From: Hoeflea sp. | Lineage (GTDB): Bacteria; Pseudomonadota; Alphaproteobacteria; Rhizobiales; Rhizobiaceae | DNA length: 64,000 nucleotides | Assembly (NCBI GenBank): GCA_019084245.1 | Contig: JAHRFE010000013.1 | Coordinates: 62,001 to 126,000, forward strand | Direction: 5' to 3' | In this document: in pieces, positions 26,569 through 35,062 of the stretch | Layout of the letters: every line of letters starts with the position of its first letter | Numbering within the stretch: the stretch's first letter is position 1 | Translations under genes and position numbers: made by a program | Notes under the pieces: generated by a model | Database searches by the model: none | What the model saw: only the letters and a program-made list of their open reading frames with translations | What the model was told of the DNA's origin: nothing

Positions 26569-27267
26569 TTGAGCACTGAAAGCCTCCTATCAGCGTCGCC
26601 GCGGGCGCGCTCGGCCGTGGACAGGCTGGTGTTCGAAATCCGGGCGATGATCGACAGTGAAGTGCTTCGGGTCGGCGATGCGCTGCCATCCGAACGCGAG
26701 CTCTGCGAGCGCTTTTCCACCAGCCGGAACACGGTGCGCGAGGCCATGCGCATGCTCAAGGCCTATGGCGTGGTGGATGTGCGGCCGAAGGTCGGCGCGA
26801 CGATCATCGACAACCGGATGGCGCGGGCGCTCGACCTGTTCTCGTTCAACACGATCGAGATTTCACGCAAGTCCTTTGCCGACATCCAGGGATTCAGGAC
26901 GCTGATCGAAGTCAATTCCGTCGATACCGTGTTCGAGAAAGTCACGGGCGACCATATCGACGTGCTCAACGCGGCCAACAGCGCAATGGGCAGCGCCGAA
27001 ACCCTCGCGGAGGCCTCGGAGGCCGATTTCAATTTCCATATCGGATTGATCACCATTCTCGACAATGCCGCGTTGATCGAGATCTACAGGATCATGAAGC
27101 CGGTGATCATCCGCATCATGGAAAAAGGCAAGTCGCGGCAGGATTTCCGGACCATCACCGTGGCGCAGCACAATTCGGTTGTCGAAGCACTGCAGACGCG
27201 CGACCGCATCAGCTACCAGTATGCCCTGCAGTTTCACCTCAACAACGGTCTGAATACGTTCGACTAG
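26569..27267 (+). CDS. GntR/FadR-type transcriptional regulator (FCD domain)
   Basis: 232 residues from a TTG at 26569, chosen because GGAG lies 7 bases upstream and the protein then begins at the usual distance from the HTH. The open frame goes back to 26275 over the promoter region. The winged HTH (about 15-80) reads VFEIRAMIDSEVLRVGDALPSERELCERFSTSRNTVREAMRMLKAYGVVDVRPKVGATI. The C-terminal helical FCD domain carries the metal/ligand residues in EADFNFHIGLITILDN and a late TVAQHNSVVEAL. It probably senses the TRAP substrate or a product of it and controls the divergent dctPQM genes. Confidence 0.88.
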   Translation: MSTESLLSASPRARSAVDRLVFEIRAMIDSEVLRVGDALPSERELCERFSTSRNTVREAMRMLKAYGVVDVRPKVGATIIDNRMARALDLFSFNTIEISRKSFADIQGFRTLIEVNSVDTVFEKVTGDHIDVLNAANSAMGSAETLAEASEADFNFHIGLITILDNAALIEIYRIMKPVIIRIMEKGKSRQDFRTITVAQHNSVVEALQTRDRISYQYALQFHLNNGLNTFD

Positions 27268-27368
27268 TCGTCTGACCAAAACAGATGGTTCCCACCCGTT
27301 TCGAAAAGCCAGCCCACAAGCCATTGAACTGATGGGGCCACGGTTCGGTCGTACCCGGAAACGGTCGA

Positions 27369-27740
27369 TCAGCCCCGACGGCCCGCCTCGGGGCCGGTGA
27401 CAAGGCCGCGCGGCCCGGCAGAACCGTCATCGGGGTCGAGAACGACGTGATAGAGCTTGTCATCGCGGAAGGCGCTGGCGAAATCCGTGGTGGTTCCGTC
27501 ACCCGGCTTGGCGCCGATATCGAGAAAGTCGATCTCAGCTCCGGCGGCGACGATCCGCGCGTCAGCGGGCGAGAGAGCACGAACCCGGATTTCTCCATGA
27601 CAGGGCGCATTGTCCCAGCGCGGGTCGTCGGGTTCTGCGCTGGGGATCATGCGGTAGACCTTCAGATCGCCGCCGATCTGGTCAGTGCGAGCTTCTGTAT
27701 CGAGCGTGCCAACTGCGGGCTGGGAGGGTTTTTCATGCAT
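27369..27740 (-). CDS. Hypothetical protein
   Basis: 123 residues from the ATG at 27740, with GAGG 9 bases upstream. An in-frame extension to 28118 looks non-coding and overlaps the small gene at 27930. The protein is rich in Asp, Gly and Pro. The stretch GEIRVRALSPADARIVAAGAEIDFLDIGAKPGDGTTTDFASAFRDDKLYHVVLD reads like a folded domain, but no family was recognised. It is soluble, with no signal peptide. Confidence 0.5.
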   Translation of the reverse strand: MHEKPSQPAVGTLDTEARTDQIGGDLKVYRMIPSAEPDDPRWDNAPCHGEIRVRALSPADARIVAAGAEIDFLDIGAKPGDGTTTDFASAFRDDKLYHVVLDPDDGSAGPRGLVTGPEAGRRG

Positions 27741-27929
27741 GGCGGGAATCCTCTGCAAACAATGTTCCGAGAAGGACAAACGGGCGAGACGCATTTTGGT
27801 TGCGGCAGGGCGAAACGTGACGCCCGCAATGACGCGGCGGGCCCCCGCGTTTTCGGCGGCCGAGTGACGGCGGAACGATTTGCCGGGATTGGCGTTGCTT
27901 TGGCATGAGACACCAACCGGAGCATAGTC

Positions 27930-28097
27930 ATGCCTGAAGTAAGCTGGCTTTTCATTCTCGCCATGACGACCTTTGCCATTGCAATAGGGTTCATGTTGTT
28001 TTCGCTGGCTCGGACCCGGCGCGACAGGAAGAGCCACACCAGGACCTCGATCCCGCGTGAGGACATCGCCAAGGCGCGCCAGCGGATCAACGAATGA
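27930..28097 (+). CDS. Small single-pass membrane protein (55 residues)
   Basis: ATG at 27930, stop TGA at 28095-28097, with GGAG 7 bases before the start. The first half is one hydrophobic helix (WLFILAMTTFAIAIGFMLFSL), followed by a basic, polar tail (ARTRRDRKSHTRTSIPREDIAKARQRINE). The charge pattern predicts the tail in the cytoplasm. It is too short for many gene callers. No family is recognised and the function is unknown. Confidence 0.6.
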   Translation: MPEVSWLFILAMTTFAIAIGFMLFSLARTRRDRKSHTRTSIPREDIAKARQRINE

Positions 28098-28526
28098 ACG
28101 GTCGTTGAACGGCTTCAACGATCCGTGACGGTGGACCCGTCCTCGTGAGCGAGATCCGGGACCGCTCCTGACCTGCGCTCGGCGCCATGCATGTCCAAAG
28201 CAGTCAGGCTTTCCTGCCAGTTGGGCTCAGTCACGCTCGTAGTGCTCAATTCCCCGTCGATATGTTTTTCGCCTGGTCGGCGGGAGCGCGTCTTCACCGC
28301 CTTGTTCATACGGTAAAAATACCATGGCGAATTGTCATCTTCGTTAAACCGCCCCTCTCATATTCGGCCTACTGCATAATTCCCTACACCGGAATCGATC
28401 CAGGGCAGGAATTATGCAGCGATTTGAAGTGCTACAGCGGCCTTGTGTGCGTCACAAAACGCTCGGCGCGGTAGAACGCAGGCAGGAAATGCACTTGTCT
28501 GGCAATGGTCCCGGAGGCGCCGCAAA
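28098..28526. other. Intergenic stretch without a supported gene
   Basis: About 430 bases between the small membrane-protein gene and the PilZ gene. A 64-codon frame on the minus strand (28115-28309) has no ribosome-binding site and no recognisable domain. An AT-rich part (28310-28390) could hold the promoter of the PilZ gene, but no clear -35/-10 pair was found. Confidence 0.5.
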
Positions 28527-29219
28527 ATGTTCCACAATCCTCAATGTCCCTCGTCGGAATCTGGCAAGCCTCGATCGCCGGGTATCAGCTATATTGAGCA
28601 TCAGGTTGCGTCAGGGAGTACAGCTGATCCGCACGACAGCCGTGTGACCATTTCAGTCCATGGCCGGTTCATGAGCGCGGATCATTCCGAACATGATTGC
28701 ATTGTCGAAACCATGTCACCACACGATGCAGTCATCTCATGCGGCGAGCGCCCGAGGATCGGCGAGCGGATCATCGCCTATCTCGACCATGTCGGGCGCA
28801 TCGAGGGCCAGGTAACCGAGGCCGGGATTCGATACTTCGTCATCTCGATCAATGCCACCGACCGCAAACGCGACAAGCTTTCGGCGCAGTTGACCTGGCT
28901 CGCCAACAAACACACATTCGGCCTGCCGGACGACCGCCGCCATGACCGCGTTGCCCCGAGCAATCCGATGTCCGAAATCAAGCTTCATGGGTGCAGCTAT
29001 TCCTGCCGCATTGTCGATCTTTCGGTGTCCGGCGCTGCTGTCGAGGTCGACGTTCGCCCGGCTTTTGGCTCCATGGTTGTCCTTGGCACAATGCGGGGTC
29101 GCGTCATCCGGCATTTCCAGGAGGGCATTGCGATCGAATTTCTGATGAGACAACCGGAAGAAGCCATAAGCCAACTGTCGTCGCGCGGTTCATTGGACGA
29201 ATTGAGGATCAGATCATGA
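28527..29219 (+). CDS. Protein with two PilZ-like domains
   Basis: 230 residues from the ATG at 28527; an upstream in-frame extension to 28443 lacks domain similarity. The first PilZ-like module (about 40-125) reads HGRFMSADHSEHDCIVETMSPHDAVISC and continues with RIGERIIAYLDHVGRIEGQVTEAG. The second (about 135-215) reads DRRHDRVAPSNPM and CRIVDLSVSGAAVEVDVRPAFGSMVVLGTMRGRVIRHFQEGIAIEF. PilZ domains bind cyclic di-GMP through RxxxR and D/NxSxxG: the second module has RRHDR and DLSVSG, while the first lacks a clear RxxxR. The next gene overlaps its stop by 4 bases. Confidence 0.8.
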   Translation: MFHNPQCPSSESGKPRSPGISYIEHQVASGSTADPHDSRVTISVHGRFMSADHSEHDCIVETMSPHDAVISCGERPRIGERIIAYLDHVGRIEGQVTEAGIRYFVISINATDRKRDKLSAQLTWLANKHTFGLPDDRRHDRVAPSNPMSEIKLHGCSYSCRIVDLSVSGAAVEVDVRPAFGSMVVLGTMRGRVIRHFQEGIAIEFLMRQPEEAISQLSSRGSLDELRIRS

Positions 29220-29872
29220 TGCAAATCTCGACCCACACATCAGCTGTGCGCTATATCGACAACCTGCAGTTACAGCGTGACCTTGAAGTACAAAAACAGG
29301 CCCACTTTGCCTCCCAGAGGGGACCGAGCTACTTCCTTTCTCATGGTCTTGACAGTAGCCGACGCGAACTCGCCGCTTCAGGCAACATAACACCGCTCAT
29401 CGTCTCGAAGTCAGAGGTTGCTCGACTGTCGGCGTTGAAACTTGCGGCTGAGGCGGATAAAGCGTCGGCAGCGATTGCGAAAGTGCTGACACCCCATGGC
29501 CTCAAGGTTGTCCGAGGCGACAGGACCGTTACCCAACCCTTCGCAAACAGACGTCTCGTCCATTTGTGCGAAACCATGGTTTGCTACGTGCCCTATGCCA
29601 CCAATGAGGGCAATGGTCGCCTGGTCGTGAAGATGACGAATTTCGCAAGCGGTGTGGCCGTGCCCACCAGCGATGGCATTCACTACAGGGACGTGGTGCC
29701 GATGCAGGACACCTCAGCAGAGCGCAACGCGTTTCGCGTCCTCGGTGTTCTGACAGATGCGGAAGGCCAGGTTGTGGGTATCGACCAACGTTTTACTACG
29801 AAGGGCATCGCCTGGAGCGTCGGCAGCCTCAAAGCAGTGACAGATGCATGCAAGCGAAGGGCCATGCGGTAG
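29216..29872 (+). CDS. Hypothetical protein coupled to the PilZ gene
   Basis: 218 residues. The start codon overlaps the PilZ stop (ATGA), suggesting translational coupling and a joint function. The N-terminal 90 residues are helical and polar; the C-terminal half (RRLVHLCETMVCYVPYATNEGNGRLVVKMTNFASGVAVPTSDGIHYRDVVPMQD) looks like a compact beta domain. No family was recognised, and no signal peptide or membrane helix is seen. A role in cyclic-di-GMP signalling is only a guess from context. Confidence 0.55.
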   Translation: MMQISTHTSAVRYIDNLQLQRDLEVQKQAHFASQRGPSYFLSHGLDSSRRELAASGNITPLIVSKSEVARLSALKLAAEADKASAAIAKVLTPHGLKVVRGDRTVTQPFANRRLVHLCETMVCYVPYATNEGNGRLVVKMTNFASGVAVPTSDGIHYRDVVPMQDTSAERNAFRVLGVLTDAEGQVVGIDQRFTTKGIAWSVGSLKAVTDACKRRAMR

Positions 29873-29971
29873 GCATCCGGGGACATGACCGTCCGAAAGA
29901 GATGACGGCGGCAATTCCCGGACGTGACAGCTAGGCAGACTGCGGTCGACGCCCTTGGCGCCACTTTGCCG

Positions 29972-30637
29972 TCATCCGGCTTCCCGTCGGTCAACCTGGG
30001 TTCCAACCAGCTTTGCGACCAGGTGAACGAGATTCTTGGCGCCAAAGCGGATCTTCATCTTGTCGATGCGATGCTCGATGGTGCGTGGCGACAGGTTGAG
30101 CATGTCCGCAATCTCCCTGGCTGTGTTGCCTTCGATCAGGAGCTGGACAATGCCGTCATCCGTCAGATCAATGCTCGGCCCTTCGTGCGATGGAATGGCG
30201 AAGCGTCCTTCCGCGAGACTGAGGCACCATTTCGGAGTTCCTTCCGTCTTCTGCGGAAGAATGATGCGCTCATACCCTATCCGCACCCCCAGAAGCTGGC
30301 TCTTCACGAAATCAATGATGGGGCGGTTGGACTCAAGAACGCGTTGAAAGCCTGGAATAATGGCCTGATCCACGAAGGTCCGGTCCAGGTCACGCAACAC
30401 GGAATCCCTCAACTCGGCGAGGAGCTTTTCGAGAACCCTGCTCCTGTAGCCAAAGGCCTTTATGCGCTTCAGGCGCCAATCATAGGGATCGTCGGCAGTG
30501 GTCTCGATTACTGACAGGCCCATCTTGATGCTGAGACTGCTGATTATCGGCTCGTACAGGTCTTTCGGCGTTTCCAGCGAATCCGCCTTGACCCAGATGT
30601 CGATGAGTTGGTGAGACAGTGTGTTGAATGAAGCCAT
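29972..30637 (-). CDS. LuxR-family transcriptional regulator
   Basis: 221 residues from the ATG at 30637. The C-terminal LuxR-type HTH (about 155-215) reads LTDDGIVQLLIEGNTAREIADMLNLSPRTIEHRIDKMKIRFGAKNLVHLVAKLV. The N-terminal 140 residues do not show the acyl-homoserine-lactone binding residues, nor a receiver domain, so the signal is unknown. The gene is convergent with the PilZ-linked gene (100-base gap). Its upstream region contains an AT-rich stretch that may be the promoter. Confidence 0.82.
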   Translation of the reverse strand: MASFNTLSHQLIDIWVKADSLETPKDLYEPIISSLSIKMGLSVIETTADDPYDWRLKRIKAFGYRSRVLEKLLAELRDSVLRDLDRTFVDQAIIPGFQRVLESNRPIIDFVKSQLLGVRIGYERIILPQKTEGTPKWCLSLAEGRFAIPSHEGPSIDLTDDGIVQLLIEGNTAREIADMLNLSPRTIEHRIDKMKIRFGAKNLVHLVAKLVGTQVDRREAG

Positions 30638-31135
30638 AACCAACCTGCAAAACGGAGATGGTGAAAATCAACCCTTAGTGGCGGCCGCTTGAAATAATCG
30701 TTACATAATTGGCTTCAATTGTTGCATTTTGGCAAAAACTTAGCGGATAGCTGACGCTTGGGCCGGCTGCGCGGTGGCGAAGGCGCCTGTTTCCCGCGGC
30801 ATAAAGAGGCGGCGGCCGCATGGGCCGCGAAACTGCTACACAAATGGCGCGGCCGCTGCTAATGATGCATGATCATTGCTGCGTCGCCGCTCTCGCCGCA
30901 CGTCCGCGTCCGGCCTTTCGCCGGTTCGTTCCTCACCGCACAAGTGGAACCTGTGGCCAGCCCTGACGATCCTTCGCCTCTGGCGCGCCTCGAGCGTTTC
31001 CAGTTGCCATGGACCGCCGAGCGTGTGCTGGCGGTTTACGGGATCGGTCCGGCGCGAGGTTGCCCGGTTCACCGCCTTTTCCGGCACTGCCGCCGGCAAG
31101 GGAACAGGCATGCGGATTTGGAAAGAGGTTTGAGA
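30638..31135. other. Intergenic region with three GCGGCCGC octamers
   Basis: About 500 bases without a convincing gene; frames that cross it are shadows or unsupported N-terminal extensions. The palindromic octamer GCGGCCGC occurs at 30681-30688, 30812-30819 and 30849-30856, and the second is part of a GCGGCC-GCATG-GGCCGC hairpin (30812-30828). The AT-rich part at 30690-30740 may carry the promoter of the divergent LuxR-type gene. Confidence 0.45.
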
Positions 31136-31759
31136 ATGGCAAAGACAGCGACACCGATACAGCAGAAGAAGAGAGTGGCTCACCGTGTCGAGCGCGACTA
31201 CCGCCTCTATCGCATCGTTGCGGGCGACCTCGGCGATCGCTGCAAGGCCATCGCCTATCTCGGCATGGGGGATATCGCGCCGGTCGAGCCGGTGGAGGCA
31301 TCAAGCGTGGACGAGGCGGTGGCGCTGATGGAGGCGGCGCTGGAGGCACGGCTTGGCGACATGCGCCGCGACCGGCGCGACGGCATCCCGACCGCGGCGG
31401 AGTTCCACGAAGCCATCTCCGCGCTTCCGGCAACCATTCGCGAGGATATCCGCAGCCTGCAGATCGAGCGGCTCGATCCACAGTCTTCGCAGCCGGTCCT
31501 GGACGCCCTTTCGAGGCGTACGCAGGTGCAGGGCGCGACCATTGTCGACAAGTTGCGCAAGGCGGCGCGCAAGCTGGCCGATCTCCTCGACGCCCGGCCG
31601 GACGGCGTGGAAAAGGGCGCCGATCCGCTGCTTCTGCTGGCCACTCTCGAGGATGCGGACACCAAGACGTTGCCCGTGCTCACGTTCCATCCCGAATTTG
31701 GCGAAGCGCTTGCGAGCCTGCCGCCGGAGCGCCAGGTGGCCGTGGTGCGCCGCCGGTGA
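31136..31759 (+). CDS. Hypothetical protein
   Basis: 207 residues from the ATG at 31136 (MAKTATPIQQKKRVAHRVERDYRLYRIVAGDLGDRCKAIAYLG), preceded by GGAAAGAGG. The protein is mostly helical and charged (LEARLGDMRRDRRDGIPTAAEFHEAISALP, VDKLRKAARKLADLLDARP). No family was recognised. An open frame upstream to 30869 is not included. The methyltransferase gene starts 65 bases downstream, so the three genes may form one transcript. Confidence 0.6.
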   Translation: MAKTATPIQQKKRVAHRVERDYRLYRIVAGDLGDRCKAIAYLGMGDIAPVEPVEASSVDEAVALMEAALEARLGDMRRDRRDGIPTAAEFHEAISALPATIREDIRSLQIERLDPQSSQPVLDALSRRTQVQGATIVDKLRKAARKLADLLDARPDGVEKGADPLLLLATLEDADTKTLPVLTFHPEFGEALASLPPERQVAVVRRR

Positions 31760-31823
31760 GGCGTCGGCCGGACCGGAACGCGGCGCAAGGCGCGAGCCTT
31801 GCGCGAAAGCCGGGCGCAGCGTG

Positions 31824-32522
31824 ATGATGGCGTCGCACGGCACGCTCCCGGCTGTCGCGCAAGCAGAAGCTTCACGGCCGTCATGCCGCCTGTGCGGACG
31901 GCCGGGTCTTGGCGCTTTCGCCACGATCAGGCAGCAGACCTACTGGCGCTGCCAGGGCTGCGAGGCGGTTCTTCTCGACGAATCCTGCCTGCTCTCGGGC
32001 CCCGAAGAGCACGCCTATTACGACTTGCATGAGAACGAGGTGAACGACCCGGGCTACCGGGCCTTTGTCGCCCGTCTCGGCGATCCGATGCTGCAGCGGC
32101 TGAAACCCGGCAGCCAGGGTCTGGACTATGGATGTGGTCCTGGTCCGGCGCTGGCCACAATGCTGGGCGAACACGGACATGCGGTCAGCCTGTACGACCC
32201 GTTCTTCCAGCCCGACACCGCGGTGCTCGATCGCAGCTATGACTTCATCATCTGTTGCGAGGTTGCGGAGCATTTCCATCGGCCCGGCGACGAATTCGCA
32301 CGGCTCGACAGGCTGCTGCGGCCGGGGGGATTGCTCGGCCTGATGACCTGCTTCCGCACCGAGGACCGGCTGTTTGCGAACTGGCACTACCGGCACGATC
32401 CCACCCATGTCGTGTTCTATCGCGAGGAAACCCTGCGCAATGTCGCCACGCGCCTTGGCTGGAGCTGCGACATTCCCCGCAAGGACGTGGTCATCATGGG
32501 CAAGCCGGGAGGGACGGCGTGA
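31824..32522 (+). CDS. SAM-dependent methyltransferase with N-terminal CxxC-CxxC motif
   Basis: 232 residues from an ATG at 31824 (a GTG at 31821 and an ATG at 31827 are equally possible). The N-terminus has two Cys pairs, C21-C24 and C43-C46 (CRLCGR, CQGCEAVLL), which could bind zinc. The class I methyltransferase domain follows with motif I LDYGCGPGPALA (about 100-111), FIICCEVAEHF and RLLRPGGLLGLMT. The substrate is unknown. The next gene, encoding a Hen1-like methyltransferase, overlaps its stop by 4 bases (GTGA). Confidence 0.82.
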   Translation: MMASHGTLPAVAQAEASRPSCRLCGRPGLGAFATIRQQTYWRCQGCEAVLLDESCLLSGPEEHAYYDLHENEVNDPGYRAFVARLGDPMLQRLKPGSQGLDYGCGPGPALATMLGEHGHAVSLYDPFFQPDTAVLDRSYDFIICCEVAEHFHRPGDEFARLDRLLRPGGLLGLMTCFRTEDRLFANWHYRHDPTHVVFYREETLRNVATRLGWSCDIPRKDVVIMGKPGGTA

Positions 32523-33154
32523 CCGCCTGGCTGCATGAATTGCGGCTCCAGGCCGTTCTCGATGTGATCCGCGACAGGGCGCCACGGTCGGTTCTCGATC
32601 TGGGCTGCGGCGATGGCGACCTCCTCGTCCGCATTGTCGGGGATATCGCTATCGACCGCGTTGTCGGTGTCGACCTGTGCGAAAGGTCGCTTGCCCGCCT
32701 GCGCACCCGGCTGGACGCGGCACGCGGTCACGGCAGCACAGTCGAGCTCCTGTGCGGATCGCTGCTCGACGTTCCGTCCCGGTTCTCCGGATTTGACTGC
32801 GCGGTGCTGGTCGAGACGATCGAGCATCTCGATGCCGATCACCTCGGTGCGTTCGAGCGCTCGGTGTTTCAGCGTGTCCGTCCCGCGACGGTGGTGGTGA
32901 CCACGCCCAATGCCGAATTCAACGATCTGCTCGGCGTGCCCCGGCACCGCTTTCGCCATCCCGATCACCGGTTTGAATGGGACCGCGCACGCTTCCAGCG
33001 CTGGGCAGGCGGCGTCGCCAAGCGTCAGGGCTATGCGGTCAGCTGTTCGGATATTGCCGGGCGCCACCCGCGCCTGGGCGGCGCGAGCCAGATGGCGGTG
33101 TTCGACCTGCCAGGGATGAACCAGCCGATGACCCAGCACGACAAGGTCGCCTGA
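32519..33154 (+). CDS. Hen1-like 3'-terminal RNA ribose 2'-O-methyltransferase domain, stand-alone
   Basis: 211 residues from a GTG at 32519. Motif I is VLDLGCGDGD (25-34). The Hen1 signature is strong: VETIEHLDADHLGAFERSVFQRVRPATVVVTTPNAEFND, with the metal ligands E99, E102 and H103, and then FRHPDHRFEWDRARFQRWA with H150 as the expected fourth ligand. Hen1 methylates the 2'-OH of RNA 3' ends. In bacteria it is usually part of a longer protein that works with the Pnkp repair enzyme; here the N-terminal ligase-activating domain is absent and no Pnkp gene is nearby. Its partner may be the overlapping upstream methyltransferase. Confidence 0.82.
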   Translation: MTAWLHELRLQAVLDVIRDRAPRSVLDLGCGDGDLLVRIVGDIAIDRVVGVDLCERSLARLRTRLDAARGHGSTVELLCGSLLDVPSRFSGFDCAVLVETIEHLDADHLGAFERSVFQRVRPATVVVTTPNAEFNDLLGVPRHRFRHPDHRFEWDRARFQRWAGGVAKRQGYAVSCSDIAGRHPRLGGASQMAVFDLPGMNQPMTQHDKVA

Positions 33155-33227
33155 GCATTCAAGGCAATTGACCCCGGCCTCGTCCATGGCCAAGTATCGG
33201 CGCACGGGGAATCACAATTGGGACACC

Positions 33228-34952
33228 ATGATGCGGGCGGACACCACAGAGTTTGACGAGACCCCGGGCAACGAGACGGGCGGCCGCGGTGCACTGCTCT
33301 GGCTTTATCCGCTGCTGGCGGGCTTTGTCGCGATCCTCCTGGTGTTGCAGATGCTGCCGCTGGTTCTGCCGATCGGGCCGATGTATTGGGACGTGCTGAT
33401 CTATTACGATGCGATCGGGCGTATCGCCCAGGGCCAGTGGCCGGGGATCGATTTCTTCGCGCCGGTCGGACCGCTTGAGTATTTCCTGGCAGCGTTTTCC
33501 AACGCGCTGTTTCCCGAGGCGCACCCGGTGCTCATGACCCAGTGGATCTGGCTGCCGGTGACGGTGCCGGTGATGGGGTTGATCCTGTGGGACACGGTGC
33601 GGCGCGGCTCACGGGTTGCTCTCTGGCTCATGGTGCCGTGGATGCTCTACACGGCGCTGCCGTTCAACGTGATCGACTTCTATCCCTATCCGGGAACAGA
33701 CGCCTTCGGCATCTACAACCGGCACGGCGCCATCCTGATCTATCTGGTGGCGGCTTCCGTGCTGTTCGTGCGCGGCCCAATCATACAGACGATCTGCCTG
33801 AGCGTGCTTGCGCTGGCGCTGGCCTTTTGCAAGATCACCGCCTTTATCGCGGTGGGTCCGATCCTGCTGTTCGGACTGATCCTGGGCCGCATCTCGCTCG
33901 GCACGGCGATTGCCACCGCGCTGATCTGCATTGGCGTGACGGGGGTCGTCGAGCTGTCGACCGGTCTGGTCATCCCTTACGTGCAGGACATCCTTGTTCT
34001 GGCGTCGCAGAACACCGAGGCCATCCTGCCGCGCTTCCTGACGGCGGCGTCGCAGCATTTCAACGTTTTTGGCGCGGGCGGGTTTCTGGCCATCGTGTTG
34101 CTGCTTGCAGCCCTGTTCGGGCATCGGTCAGCCGGCGGGCGCGCGTCGGGCAACAGGCTTGCCCGGTCGATCGATGCGCCATGGTTCTGGGTCGGCCTGC
34201 TTCTGGTCTGCGGGCTTTTTTACGAAACCCAGAACACTGGCGGGCAGGCCTTCCTGATGGTCTGGCCGGCGCTGCTTTTGATCCTGTTTCGGCCGCTGGC
34301 CGGCTACGGCCGGTTTGGCGCAGCGATCCTGGTGCTGATCGGGTTCACCGCGCTGCCCAATGTCTCGACGATGCTGCACAAGGCGGCCCGCGCCGCGGCC
34401 GTGGCGCCAGGCTACATCACGCTCGATGCGCCGGATTTGGGGCCGATCGGGCGGGTGTCGGCCAAGGACGTGTTCGTCGAGCAGGCGGAGCGGATGCGCG
34501 GGATCTATATCAGCCGCCGCGACACCTATGAGGCGATCGCCGAAACCGAGGCGCTTCCCTCCTTCATTCTGTTCTCGGACCCGGACTATCAATACCTGCT
34601 GCTCAAGGAGATGCAGGCGGCGACGGTGGCGATCAAGGCGCTGGAAGCCAGTTCCGGCCGAAAATTCGAGCGGGTGCTCAATCTCGATTTCGCCAATCCC
34701 TTTCCCTACATTCTCAGGATGAAAGGGACGGAAAATGTCGCCATCGGCGCGGATCCGAGCCGCGCCTTGCCCATGCTTGACGACAGCACGCGCGATGCGG
34801 TGGCGCAAACCGACCTGGTGCTGGCGCCGGTCTGCCCGGTTCACCGCGCCCGCAACCAGCTTTTGGAGCATTATCAGTCGGCGCTGACCGGGCACGCCAG
34901 GATCGCGCTGACGCCCTGTTTCGACGCCTATGTCCTGCCGCTGGACCGATAG
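33228..34952 (+). CDS. Polytopic membrane protein, glycosyltransferase-39-like
   Basis: 574 residues from the ATG at 33228, chosen for GGGA 5 bases upstream; an ATG at 33186 is in frame. About ten membrane helices make up the first 400 residues. The early loop YWDVLIYYDAIGRIAQGQWPGIDFFAPVGPLEYFLAAF resembles the acidic first loop of GT-C enzymes, and FYETQNTGGQAFLMVWPALLLIL lies later. A soluble C-terminal part of about 160 residues (MRGIYISRRDTYEAIAETEALPSFILFSDPDYQYLLLKEMQ) probably faces the periplasm. The sugar donor is not known, and the glycosyltransferase call is tentative. Confidence 0.65.
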   Translation: MMRADTTEFDETPGNETGGRGALLWLYPLLAGFVAILLVLQMLPLVLPIGPMYWDVLIYYDAIGRIAQGQWPGIDFFAPVGPLEYFLAAFSNALFPEAHPVLMTQWIWLPVTVPVMGLILWDTVRRGSRVALWLMVPWMLYTALPFNVIDFYPYPGTDAFGIYNRHGAILIYLVAASVLFVRGPIIQTICLSVLALALAFCKITAFIAVGPILLFGLILGRISLGTAIATALICIGVTGVVELSTGLVIPYVQDILVLASQNTEAILPRFLTAASQHFNVFGAGGFLAIVLLLAALFGHRSAGGRASGNRLARSIDAPWFWVGLLLVCGLFYETQNTGGQAFLMVWPALLLILFRPLAGYGRFGAAILVLIGFTALPNVSTMLHKAARAAAVAPGYITLDAPDLGPIGRVSAKDVFVEQAERMRGIYISRRDTYEAIAETEALPSFILFSDPDYQYLLLKEMQAATVAIKALEASSGRKFERVLNLDFANPFPYILRMKGTENVAIGADPSRALPMLDDSTRDAVAQTDLVLAPVCPVHRARNQLLEHYQSALTGHARIALTPCFDAYVLPLDR

Positions 34953-35062
34953 AAGCTACCGAGTGCGGCAATCCGCTGGATGCGGCATTTGCCATCTTGA
35001 CGGCACCACACGCGCGCAGGACAGTGCCGGTCTCAAACCAATCCAAACGTTCGGAGTATGTG

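Noticed and set aside
28115-28309. 64-codon minus-strand frame in the gap before the PilZ gene
   Set aside because: No ribosome-binding site, no domain and no hydrophobic segment; not better than chance.
30869-31135. N-terminal extension of the hypothetical protein gene starting at 31136
   Set aside because: The added 89 residues contain no recognisable domain, while the ATG at 31136 has a good ribosome-binding site.
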